From Beta vulgaris subsp. vulgaris (taxonomy: Eukaryota; Streptophyta; Magnoliopsida; Caryophyllales; Amaranthaceae), in NCBI RefSeq assembly GCF_026745355.1, contig NC_079210.1:6879972-6943971 (forward strand): 64,000 nucleotides of DNA. Reading direction: 5' to 3'. This document shows, piece after piece, positions 23,735 through 35,546 of this stretch. The notes beneath the pieces were generated by a model that did no database searches, had not been told where the DNA came from, and saw nothing but the letters and a program-made list of their open reading frames with translations. The position numbers and the translations under genes are program-made. The stretch's first letter is position 1; every line of letters begins with the position of its first letter.

Positions 23735-23768
<34 letters not shown>

Positions 23769-25309
23769 GTATTTTGGATATTTTTAAATGATAGTTATAA
23801 ATAAATAATATTAATAATCATACATTAATCATAATAATAATAATAATAACTAATGATAATAATGATAATTAATAATAATAATTTTATATTATTTATATTA
23901 ATATAATAATACTTAATGATGATATATAATAATAATAATATCTAAGAAGTAAATTAATATTACTATTTTAATAATTAGATTTAATAATATAAAAATATTT
24001 AGTAATGAAAATAATGATTGGGTTGGACCGCGAAAATTACATCATAAACCGCCTTGATGCGATTTGACTGGTTTATGGGCTAAAAAAAGTGGGTTTATTT
24101 GTGCTTTGACCTAAACCATGTTTCTCCTAATAATAATAGTAATAAAAATGAGTAAAGCTATAATAAACAAAATAATATATAGAAACAACAATAATAATAA
24201 TACTTAATAGTAATGATATATATTTAAATAATAATAATGATAATAATAATAATAAGAGTAATTAGTAAAATAAATTATACCAACATAATAATAATATTTA
24301 ACAAAATGGTTATAAAAGAAGTGAAAGTATTTGGTCAGACCGTCTGACCCAATATGTTTCGTCGGACGAAGCAATCGTTTGCCAATTTTTGCTTCGCAGT
24401 TGGAGAGAGAGAAAGATAGAAACAGAGATTAAGAGAGAGAGAAAAAGAGAGCAAGATTGAAATAACACACATTAAATTCAAGATTTCAGCAAATAACACA
24501 CATTCAAAATTTTAGCCTGTCAAGAATTCAAGCTTCGCAGTTTGGAAGTGTACGATTTTAGCAAATACAGATTCATATAAGAGCCATCATCAGCCTGTCA
24601 AGAATTCAAGATTCCATTTATCCATCATTTCATTTTCTCTTTCCTTCTTCTTCGTAGCTTAGATTTGTCTCAGTTGTTCGCGGATTAAACTGCATCTTTA
24701 GTTGGGCTTTGAATTTTTTCAGTTGGGTATTGATATTTTTCAGATAGGTATTGTTTTGTTTCAGTTGGTGCTTTGTTAGTAATTCAGTTAGTTCTTGTTG
24801 TTATTTCAGTTGGTGTTTAATATGTTTCAGTTGGTGCTTAATATGTTTCAGTTGCTCTTATCTTTCCTTTCATTCAGTCGGTGCTTTGTTAGTGTTTCAG
24901 TTAGTTCTTGTTGTTCTTTCAGTTGGTGTTTTATATGTTTCAATTAGTGTTTAAAAAAATTTGAAACCAACTGAAAAAAAAAGAAGACTACTTGAAAAAA
25001 AATGAAGACTACCTGAAAAAAATGAAGACTACCTGAAAAAAAATGAAGACTACCTGAAAAAAAATAAAGACCAACTGAAACCCAAGTGCGTCTAACTGAA
25101 ACACAAGTGCTTCTAACTGAAGTGGTCCGACCAGTTGTATTGTGTCAGACGAGTCTGACACAATACCTTCTCATAAAAGAATGGAGCTGAACTGAACTGA
25201 ACTGAACTGATTGGAGTTGAACTGAACTGAACTGAATTGAACTGAACTGAACTGATTGGAGCTGAACTGAACTGAATTGAACTGAAAATAAGTTGGAGAG
25301 AACATACCC
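23525..25309 (-). mobile_element. CAGTT-array MITE, longest copy, with a nested Mutator-like element
   Basis: Ends GGGCATGTTCTCTTCGGC and the inverted GGGTATGTTCTCTCCAAC, flanked by TTC (23522-23524, 25310-25312). Both subterminal zones are arrays of AACTG/GAACT pentamers. The interior is very AT-rich, with long AAT runs. Relative to copies at 44115 and 56936 this one is reversed. The part 24321-25172 is a later insertion. Confidence 0.8.
24321..25172. mobile_element. Mutator-like MITE nested in the CAGTT element
   Basis: The 9-bp duplication ATAAAAGAA is at 24312-24320 and 25173-25181. Ends GTGAAAGTATTTGGTCAGAC and the inverted GAGAAGGTATTGTGTCAGAC pair well, and each end contains its own palindrome (GGTCAGAC-C-GTCTGACC; TTGTGTCAGAC-GA-GTCTGACACAA). 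The interior has repeats of TTTCAGTTGGTG on the left and inverted ACCAACTGAAA-type and CTGAAAAAAATGAAGACTAC repeats on the right. No gene. Confidence 0.85.
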
Positions 25310-25733
25310 TTCATTTAACTTTTTGTGGGTCCCTCTTGTACTTTTTTGTTTCCTACAATCAATATTTTCATTTCACTTCTTTATGGGACGTACAAAAACG
25401 TCAATTGGTTTTAGCTTTCCACTAAAAGATGTTGTAACTTGGAAATATTCTAGTTTGGAAATCTTATATGGCAAACAAATCTACAGAGATGGTTACTTTC
25501 CGTTGTAGTTGCTCTTAGCAACTCTAAGTTAAACACACTCTTGGACCTTACAAACGCTTAAGAGTTGGGAGCAACGCATAAAGGCCCAAGAACTTTCCTG
25601 TGTCAGAGACTCAGAGTAACACATCACCCACGAAAACTCTTTCTTTCATCAATTTCGAGATGTTCTTTCTCACACGAAGTAAAGAGTGAAGAAATCAGTA
25701 ATCAGTCCGTTCGTTTTTGGTGGCAAAAAAGCC
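25310..25733. other. Region upstream of the sirtuin pseudogene
   Basis: Would hold the ancestral promoter and 5' UTR. No confident core element. ATG at 25734 is preceded by GCC. Confidence 0.4.
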
Positions 25734-27364
25734 ATGTCAATTGGGTATGCACAGAAGCTTTCTGACAAAAAAGATGTGGGAACTCTTGGAATGCCTGAGC
25801 TTTTTGATCCTCCTTACAATTTGCACTAGAAAGTATAACCTCTTCCTTCTTTTTGAATTCTTCTCAATTTCACTACTTCATCTATTTTTTTAGCTCTTAA
25901 TTTTTAGTTTTTGTTTGAATAAGTAGTGTAGTTTCTTGTTTTATTGCTTCATGAATGTACCCGATTCATCCACATTTTGGGATTTGATGATGGTAGAAAG
26001 TTCTACATTATATAATGTGGGTTTTGACGGTAATACTAATTTATTTTCTGGGTATATGTTATATATGTAATCCCTCTTTCTGATTAGCCTTATACTAGCT
26101 CTGCTGGTGTAATGTGCTATGTGTTTAGATTGTGGAGAATTTGGAAATTGTGGTTGCTTTAGTAAGTGCTTGTTTAAGTATCATGAGCCTTTGAAAAACT
26201 TAGTGTCCAGAAAATCGATATTTTCGTGTTCGCAATTGTATTGGAGATGTGAATTTAAGTTCTTGTGGTAGGTTTCGTAATTTGCAAGAACACCACCTAC
26301 TGTGGCCTTTGCTAAGTCGAGGTTTGAGGAGATCGAAAATGTGTGCAATGTTACGCCTAACTTGGTCAAACTGGTAATGAGGTGTTTCGAAAGATGTGAC
26401 TAGAAGATCAAAAGCTAATGTGCTATGTAAGGAAGGAGAGTGAGCAGTGTAGTAGATCTGTTGATGGCAGGGGAATAAGTAGATATAATAAGTAGAAACT
26501 TTATAGGGTTCATTTGTTTGTGGAATTTTACATGGTATCGTCAGAGGTTGCAAGGCAAAGTACTACTGTGAAATGTGTAACACGCTATGTGATCTTCTTT
26601 GCATGTAATTATGTAATTCCTCATGGTCTTGATGTCTATATCAAACTAATGAGATCGAAATGGTTCATGTTTCTTACGGGGCAAGCGGAGAAATGTATAT
26701 CATCTCACTAGGTGCTAAAGAAGACATTGGTTGAGTTACTGACGGTCTGAAATTGTGAGACTTTTGGTTTGAGGAGGTGAGGGCTGCTTAGGTTCAAGCA
26801 GTGTCACATAATTTGATGGTCGCTCTGAAACGCGGAGCGAATTCGAGAACGGAAATCGCTACCCCTAGGTGTATTCGGTTCACAAGGGAGGTACTCAACT
26901 GATACTGACCAGAAAGGAGGAGTTCCTGTAAAAGTGTAATCTTTTAAATCTTACATTCTGAGTTGTGAACAGATGATAGATGTTGCATTGATATATAAAA
27001 TTAGGAGAAAATAATTGTTCAGTTGTTTGTGTTGCTTGATTTTGGTTCTTTTCTAAGTGAATATGGTTTCTTAAGATAAGAAGCAGAGAATTAATTGTTG
27101 AAGATTGCTTTTGTAATGTAGTGATGCTGTGACAATTATAGATGATGTGCTCGGTAGGACAATGAAAGCTAAATTTGGTTAATGAAGATAATTGTATGTT
27201 TCTCCTGAAATTCTGAAAATGAATTGTTTTATGTCGGTCTACAGGCCATAATTTTCCTTATTAACGTTTTACAAGACCTGCAATCTTCCTGGAAATATAG
27301 CTTCGAATGTATATATTTTACCTCTATCATTTTTCTAGGGAAGTTCCTCCAGTAACAATGTGTT

Positions 27365-27668
27365 TGGTTCATTTATGGTAAAGGAAAGGAAGAGAAGAGA
27401 AAGGAAGGGAAGGGAAAAGAAAAGAATGGAAGAGAAAGGAAAAAAACCTTAATTTCTCATATTTGGTATAAATTTTCTCTTTCCAATCCTCCCAAATTCC
27501 CCCACTTTTGGGAGGAAAGGAAAGTGAAATTTTATTAAAGAGTCTTTCCTTCCAATTCCTCTCATTTCCTTTCACTTAATTTTTTTTAATGAACCAAACA
27601 TTGGAAAGTAACAAATTTCCTTCCACTTCCTTTCTTTTCCTTCCAAATTCTCTTTACCAAACAAGCTG
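27365..27668. repeat. Purine/pyrimidine foldback repeat in sirtuin intron 2 region
   Basis: Located between exons 1 and 2. The left arm is A/G-rich (TGGTAAAGGAAAGGAAGAGA...) and the right arm C/T-rich, ending ...CTCTTTACCAAAC, so the ends pair imperfectly. It looks like a MITE, but no target duplication could be fixed. Confidence 0.5.
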
Positions 27669-28370
27669 TAAATCCTTTTTGCTTTTTGTCGTATATAGTT
27701 CCTTTTGTGTTTGATTGCGATTCTGTCATCAGCAGTTCTCTTTATCTATGGCAGGTCGAGCAGCTTGCTGTGATGATACAGAAGGTAAAGGGAACTTGCA
27801 AGATCCATTACTAATAGCTGATTAATGGCTTAATGCATATCTTGAAGTACTCATTTCAGTTTAATGCTGAAAATATTAAAGATGGCCATTGCTTGCGCTG
27901 CAGAGTAAATATCTTGTAGTTTTCATAGGTGCTGGCACATCAACTTCTTGTGGTGTACCTGATTTTCGAGGTCCTAAAGGAATATGGACTCTTCAGGTCT
28001 TTCTTGATTTAATTTCCCTAGGTTATTTTACCTTTCCCATGTACGTAATGACTTTAGCATGGTCTAATTTGTTTATTTACCATATTCAGCGAGGCAAGGG
28101 TGTTCCTGAAGCATCATTACTGTTTGACCGTGCAATGCCAAGTCTGACTCATATGGCATTGGTTGAACTAGAAAAGGCTGGCATTTTGAAATTTGTGATA
28201 AGCCAGGTTAGTCTACGAAATGTGATTTATGGTTTGTTTGACAAGAAATGAAACTTAATTATGAGGTTCCACTGAAAGTCTTAGAGGTGAACAAAGATCT
28301 TTCACCTCCTCCCCCTCCAACAAAAGCAAAATAAGCCTCCCACGTTGTCTTAAAATGATTTTTTTTTTCC

Positions 28371-28474
28371 ATTTGTTTTCTTATTGTACAGATCCTTCTG
28401 TTCCATGTCTTTCTTAAATTGATTTTTTTTGCATTTGTTTTCTTATTGTACAGATCCTTCTGTTCCATGTCTTC
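28371..28474 (+). repeat. Tandem duplication in sirtuin intron 4
   Basis: CATTTGTTTTCTTATTGTAC plus AGATCCTTCTGTTCCATGTCTT occurs twice, about 63 bp apart. Confidence 0.8.
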
Positions 28475-29331
28475 CTTTTAGCATTGTCCAAACTTCGATA
28501 GGATATAATTGCAGATTGTCATGAAGGGATCTCTAATGGGTTTGCTCAAAGTTGTCTTTTTGAAAGAGTTAGTTCTCAAAACTCGCAAGTAATGAGAATT
28601 TTGAAGTGCTCAAGCAACGAGGGAAAAGGTCAATTGATCCCTTAAGAACACTAGGAAACAAGCCCAAAGGCTCCATCTTTTATATCAACTCTGTGAAATA
28701 ATAAAGAACAGAGGTTCCTTAATCTCGGGTTAATCAACTAATATGGACCCTAAAAGAAATATATCTCTAAAAGTAATAGATTAATCCTGATATTGATCCA
28801 AAAGCGGCCGAACTACACACGAAACACATGTCACTTTAAGAATCTTACGCTAAAAAAATCTCAGAAGCTGATGTTTCTTAACTTTTATTTCGCATCAAAT
28901 AGACTTGTTTGAAAATAATAATACACCAATGACAAATCCTTTATGCCCTCTATCATATATAATGCACATCTCGATTTTGGCAAGCCAACAAGAAGAGCCT
29001 AGAGATCGGAAGACCAGTCCATTTGTCCCAATATGTACTTCCTCTATTTTTTAAGTTGTAATATAATGACTTTTGACACTATTCACATACCCCCCCCCCT
29101 CTTTTCCTTACTTTTCAATAAAAAATATTCGATAACCGCACTACAATTACCTCCTTAAACTACGTGTCCACGACAAGTGTTCGGATCATTCTGAATTTAA
29201 CCATCTTTATGTATCTGTAATTTGGTCATGTGAGATGTCGGTAGTCTAGTGGAAATTTGGGATACAAGAGATTCTAGAAGAAATCGAGGGAGGCGGAAAT
29301 TGACTTGATGGAGGGTGTTAGAAACTACTAA

Positions 29332-29581
29332 CTCCGTCCCATATTAATTGATACAATTCGACCATGTACACTATTCACATTACCGTTTTGACCATATTTT
29401 CCAACTAATACATAAAGACAAATGTCAATTTATAAGATATTTTCGATTTGTCTTAGTGTATATTTTCAGTATATCAACTTTTTCTAATTTTTGCTAATAG
29501 ATAATTAGAAATATAATGGTCAAAGTTGCTCATTAGCACGTGTGAAAGTTAAATTGTACCAATTAATGTGGGATGGATGAG
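29332..29581. mobile_element. Stowaway-like MITE in sirtuin intron 4
   Basis: Ends CTCCGTCCCATATTAATTG and the inverted CTCATCCATCCCACATTAA, with TA at the right edge and TA one base from the left edge. 250 bp, non-coding. Confidence 0.75.
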
Positions 29582-29950
29582 TATGAAGAATTTAGGTGTA
29601 CAAGAGCATGTAAACTCGATAGAAGAGAATGGATGCAAGAGATTCATGTACACAACCATGGGAGATAAAATCTTGACTCATGCAAGTGCCTCCATTTTGT
29701 TTTTAATGTTGTTCGTATACATTAATTAACAATGTACCCTATCGGATTACATAACATCCTAGCCCATGCCCGAAAAGTTGTCTCCAACTACAAAGTAATA
29801 AGTCCGCTAGTTTCAGATTATCATCTAAATTTGTGCAAAACTTAGAGTCAGATGTGATGATATCAAGTATCGGCCTAGCAATCAAGATTGAAGGAAACTT
29901 GTCACCATTCCAAACAACAAAAGGATGGAAAATAATCCTCATTGTATTTT

Positions 29951-30046
29951 CGAGTGCTTTATGACATTCAACCTTTAGCTTCTTTGAATCTCCAAAGTCG
30001 AGTGCAGTATGAAATTCAACCTTTAGCTTCTTTGAATCTCCAAGGA
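29951..30046. repeat. 48-bp tandem duplication
   Basis: Two copies of a 48-bp unit starting CGAGTGC and containing TTCAACCTTTAGCTTCTTTG. On minus it lies in an open frame of 103 residues (30050-29739), where it repeats GDSKKLKVE; I do not recognise that frame and do not call it a gene. Confidence 0.8.
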
Positions 30047-33000
30047 ACATCGCAAATCTAATGCATTGTTTTTAAGGAAAAGGAGAATGATACACGAGCA
30101 AAGGATTAACTGAAAATAAAAAACTAGACCTTTGGTTGATCTATTTAATTGTTGGGTTTGATGTATTTTGCAAATGTAAATTGTAAAGGGCGTATATTAT
30201 GGGTTAAGGCTGTACTCGTTAATTATGGGCCAGCATTTGCATGATAGTTGGCAAGATTATTTTCATATGTTTCTTGTCAATGTTACATAATTTCTACACA
30301 CCTGGGTGCAACGAGTTCTAGTTATATCCAGTCCAGCCACATTTTCATTCATAAACTTCAGGTGTAGTATTTTATCAGAAACATCAGCACATCTTAGTGG
30401 TAAGCTGGAGATCACAAATGATTCTGTGGTGCTCCAAGTTATGGGTTTGAACTTTGAATACAACAATTATTATTATCACTATTGTAATCCTAAAAATCCT
30501 TGTCGATTGTTTGAATTTGATTAATTTGCGGTGAATCAAGCATGGAGTACTTTTTTCCGTAATTGATTGGGGATGTTTTGGTGGATTTGAGTTTTGTTTG
30601 GGTTACTTAGGGTTTATGATACATAAAAATTGAGAGTTTTTATGCTTGTTCTAGAGTATTCCAGAGCGATCACCCCCTTTTTTGTCGTTGCTTGCTTGCT
30701 TTGAAACCCTCATTCCTTGCTAGTTTTGAGAACTATCACCATATATATATATGTATATTTTTTTTTTAGTCTATTTAGATCCTTATCACTTCTAAACTTG
30801 GTTTGTTGGAAAGTTTAAACAAGCTAGCATTTCAAATGCATGTATCTCTTCCATACTTGGTTTTACTTGTCCATTTTTTAGTTACTTTGACAACCTTGCC
30901 CTTCTTTCTTGCCGCTCTCCTGTAAGATTTGTAGCTTGCTTCTATCTGTTTTACTGAAGTAAATTTTTACCTTCTGCACTTCCCAGAATTTTGATGGTCT
31001 ACATCTTAAATCTGGTATTCCGCGAGAAAAACTGGCTGAGCTGCATGGGAACTCATTCAGGGAAGTTTGTCCTTCGTGTGGTATGGAGTAAGATCCCTGC
31101 TCTGGATCTATCATTTGTATTTTGGTGGCCATAATGCAAGAAAAATCTTCTATACTTACCTCTTTGATGACAAGTGCAGTAGCTCTTGAATATTTATTAG
31201 TTAACGTCCATCCTGAAGGTATCTGCGAGACTTTGAGGTGGAAACTATTGGGTTGAAGAACACACCTCGTCGCTGTGTGGAGGAGAAGTGCAAAGCTAGA
31301 TTAAGAGATACTGTTCTTGATTGGGAGGTAAAGCAACTTTGCTTTATGTAATCTTGTTGGAGTTTTGGATTGCCTTTTTCGGTCTCTCAGCTCTACAATC
31401 ACGGCCTTAGTTTCTAGGGTTGCATGTATTTCATTTTACAGGAATTGATTAGGATATAGATTTATTGAGGACTTCCTTTTCCTTCCTAACATGATATATT
31501 TACATGTGAAATCTTGTTTGTGCACTAGAGGCACAATGTAAATCAACTCATGCAGGAAATCAAGTTTAAAGCATTTTACTCATTATCAGGAATTAGGAAT
31601 TTGCAACTTTATTTTTCTGTTGATGGTTCAGGTGTCTAAGATTGAGGGATGATCTTTCTTTCTTTCATCTTTTTTTCCTTTCGGGGGTGGAGGCAGTGGA
31701 GGACCTGCGCTACATTATCAAGCTGCAGAACTGAGAATCAAGAACTTATAGTACAGTATCGCCATGGAGCTGCCAGTTTTTTTTTTTTTTGTTTTGTTTT
31801 GAAGATCACAATTAATTTTTAAAACATCCATGAAGTAGAATGTATGTAAACCTTGCCTTATGTGAATGAAAGTACCTGATGTCCCTAAGGTAGTTAGATT
31901 TAACGATCGTGTGTAACTCAATCACAAGCTAGTAAACAAACTTTTTTGTTTTGTTTTTGTTGTTTTAGTGTGGTTCTCTTCTATATTTCTGAGGGAGTAG
32001 GTATAATTGGAGTTTCATGTAAATTTCTTTCCGTAAATCAATGAGCTAGCTCCTTTGTTTATATAACTCTAGTTTTTCTGTTTTCTTAGTTTGACTCTCT
32101 TCTTCCTCTTCCTTGTGAAGGAGTGGGTGTCATAGGAGTGTCATGTAAAAACCTTTCCTTCAAAATGAATGAGAAAAATCAATGAGCATGCTCCTTCATA
32201 TATTTTTGACAAACACAAGCATTTGTTTCTCAGCATTATGTTTGCAGCTGGAATGGGACAAAAGAAGGGGAAAACGGCGGTGGTAGGCGAAACACGGAGG
32301 TAGTCTAAGGAGAAAAGGAAAGATAGAGGGGTTGTGAAATTGAGGAGGAAATAGGGACTATGTAAGACTTGGTTGATAGGATCGAAGGCATTGAATAGGA
32401 GGCTACCAGAGGGTATGCCCATGGCCCATGAGCCTAACCAGAGGTTCAGAGACCACCTATGATGGGGCTTGAGTGGTAGTACAGAGGAAGGAAAGGTGGG
32501 ATCTTGTTCTTTTTCCTTTTTTTTATAAAAAAAAGTATAGTTCCTCAAAATTTTATTACCTCAAGAATTTCAATATTTACACCAGCTGTAGGCTTTGGAG
32601 TTGGACCTTGAAGCTAATATTTGCCTATAGCTGAGTGTGTTGGACGCTTAAGTTCGGATCTAATAGTTGAATTAAATTCTAATAGTCCTGAGTGGCAGAA
32701 AATTGCAAAGGTCGTGTATGTGAATCTCTTCTAGCTTTCCATATTGCGATGTATTGCATTGAACAGGGTATATCGTATAAGCAGTACTTGTGAATTCATG
32801 GTGATGCTGCCAGGGTGCTTCTGGAGCACATTTTTCTTGTAGTTGTGGTGGATTATTAATTTTCAGCAGTTACATCAGTATCCTTCAATGTCCATAATCC
32901 ACATGCTGTATATGACCTTATGGACGGCTTCTTGTAGGATGAATTGCCTAGCAAGGAGATGAATCTGGCTGAACAACAATGTGAGATGGCTGATATGATA

Positions 33001-34014
33001 TTGTGATTAGGTACCAGGTAGGGTGCAATGATTATAAATTTCAGCATGGCATCAGTGCATCACATGATGGTGTAATTGATCGTTCCACTTTTATCGTCTT
33101 CTTTCCTTCCCCTGTTTTAGGTCTATCGTCACAACGTGCTTATTGAGTTCCTGCTCTATAATTGCTTAGAATTGCTGAAATGTTTTCTTGCTTTTATATT
33201 GTTTTCCTAGTCATTCATTGCAGGGAGTAAGGCTTTCTCAACTGTCAATACATGGAATCCTGTACTACTACTGTCCAACGAGATTCCTCATCATTCCTTG
33301 TCAATAGTTTCTTGCAAGCGTTGTGCTGTCTGCTGTCTGCACGTCATATATGTAATATTGGTGGTGTAAGGAAAATTCACATGCGCATCAGTACCTTTAC
33401 ATAAACTTATGAAATTTTTTTGACAGCTCTGAGTGAACAATTATTAGGTTGTCTCACTTAGTTCAAGACCTTGTCTCTTGAGTCTTGACGATGTGCCCAG
33501 ATGCCATCTTATTCACACTATGGAATGAGTCCAGAACCTTGTGTGTTAAAAGCTTAAGATGTTCTTGTTATGTAAGAACTGAAGTATGTATAGATGTGAA
33601 AAAAATCAGTGATCATATATGGCTCACTGTTTAGTGAGAGATAATAGATCTTCCCATGAACCTATTTTATAAGTTCGTTAACTGTTTCTGCTATATTCTG
33701 TAGTTGGAGATTAAATGTGGCATCTATGCTTTTGGTCTTGTACTAGTTTCTATTTCTAATTCATCCTCTAGTATCTTTGTATATCTTCCATACTTGATGA
33801 TAATGATTGTTTATCTTTCCAGTTTGCAGATAACTCCAGCTTGCAATATTCTTCTAAGAGCTCTCCTTAATGGAGGGAAAGTTGTGATTGTTAATCTTCA
33901 GGCAAGTCTTTTTGTTGCTTGATGCTCCTCTGTCATTGTTTCATTCCTCATTTGATTCTTTAATCTCCCCTTGATAAGAAACAAACATATGGACATAACA
34001 CGTAAGCTCTATGT

Positions 34015-34994
34015 CAGGGTTACCTAATTTGCCCCTCCCCCCCCCCGCCCCCCACGAATCATGTTTCGATTCGTCCGTTCCGGAACGCAATTCGTTCGGC
34101 ACCAAATCGGTGGGGAACGCGAGTTAGATCGTCAAAATTGGCGTTCCAAATGGTGGGTAGAGATTTCGAGATTTAGGGTTTGAATAAACCCTAATTTTGT
34201 TAATTGAAGGGGAAACATAACAAAATCTGTGCTTCGTTTATGAGGCTTTTGATAGGAATTTGAAATCGAATGGATTGAAGTGTTCACGGTTACCTAATTC
34301 TCCTTCGGTTGTCTTCTCTCCATCTGCGGTGGTTGTTGGCTCGTTGAGAAGGTAGACAAGAGGTTGAGATGAATGTTCATCAACTTTTATTAGGCAATGC
34401 AATTTTTATGTATATGAGACGAAGCGCCGCTGACAAACAAGAAAGAAAAGAAAGAGAGCCACTTGAACAAGTGTTTTAGTTGATAGAGAGAGTGGAAATG
34501 AATGAGTGAGGAAAATCAATGGTGAGGATTACTATATACAATGGAACTTTTTATTAATGGTGAATCATATATCAAGATTTTTTTTTTAGGGAATTGGGGT
34601 ACATGGGGAAAATAAGAACAACAACTTACTACGAAGTAAAAAGGCACAGTTGATGTGAGTGTCTTGTGAAGCAGCATTAAGAGAGTTTAGTGATGGTATC
34701 TATATTTGTCTATTATGTTTCAGTTTTTCTTTTTAATTGAGAACTAAGTATATTTTCTGTTATTGAACTAAGAGAGTTTAATTATTGATATTTGATTTTG
34801 TTTACTATTACATATTTTCTATTAGTGATTTTATTTTTTATCATAATTAGTGCGTATTATATTCCATCGAATTATGTTCCTAAAATCCGTTCCGAAAAAA
34901 AAAACCCCATCGCGATCCAAATTCTTTCGACTAGCGAATTGCGTTCCCGTTCCCGTTCCGCGATCCAAGGCGATCCGCGAATTAGGTAACCCTG
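34015..34994. mobile_element. hAT-type non-autonomous element in sirtuin intron 8
   Basis: Inverted ends CAGGGTTACCTAATT are identical for 15 bp. The flanks CTCTATGT (34007-34014) and GTCTATGT (34995-35002) give an 8-bp duplication with one mismatch. 980 bp, with subterminal GTTCC/GGAAC-rich, CG-containing blocks and no transposase. Confidence 0.85.
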
Positions 34995-35324
34995 GTCTAT
35001 GTAGAAAACTACCTATTGTGGAGAAACTAAAGAAATTATATGATCTTATGAAACTCCCCCCACCCTCGCCCAATTAGGTGTAAGAGAATATACGTTCAGT
35101 GTTCTTGAACAAGAGAACCCAAATTGAAGTAATAAACACATGTCACCATAGCTGCTTAGCATATTATGATGTTCTCTCCTCCTAAAACCAATTTAGCTCA
35201 CCCAAATATAGTTCAACAAAACTTACACATAATCAATTTCAAACCAAAAAGTCGACACCATAAAACAGCAGCCATTTTGCAGGAAAGCTGAGAATACGAA
35301 TTTGCATCTATGAGATACATAATA

Positions 35325-35546
35325 CTCCCTCTGTCCCATTATAGTTGTCAAAATCTCCTTTTTCGGAATTCCCAAAATAGTTGTCAAGTTTCCATTATCA
35401 AAGAACAAAAATATTTAATGTGCCACTAAAGTCAATTCTTATTGGTCAAAAGTAATATAGAAAGTGGGAAAACATAACAAGAAAGCATGTTCTCTTTTAA
35501 ATTTTTTTTTTTCCGAAATATGACAACTAAAATGGGAAGGAGCGAG
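35325..35546. mobile_element. Stowaway-like MITE in sirtuin intron 8
   Basis: TA-flanked. Ends CTCCCTCTGTCCCATTATAG and the inverted CTCGCTCCTTCCCATTTTAG; AGTTGTCA-type arms. 222 bp. Confidence 0.85.

Noticed and set aside
32141..32548. 135-residue minus-strand frame in a sirtuin intron
   Set aside because: No recognisable domain, biased composition, lies antisense within an intron.
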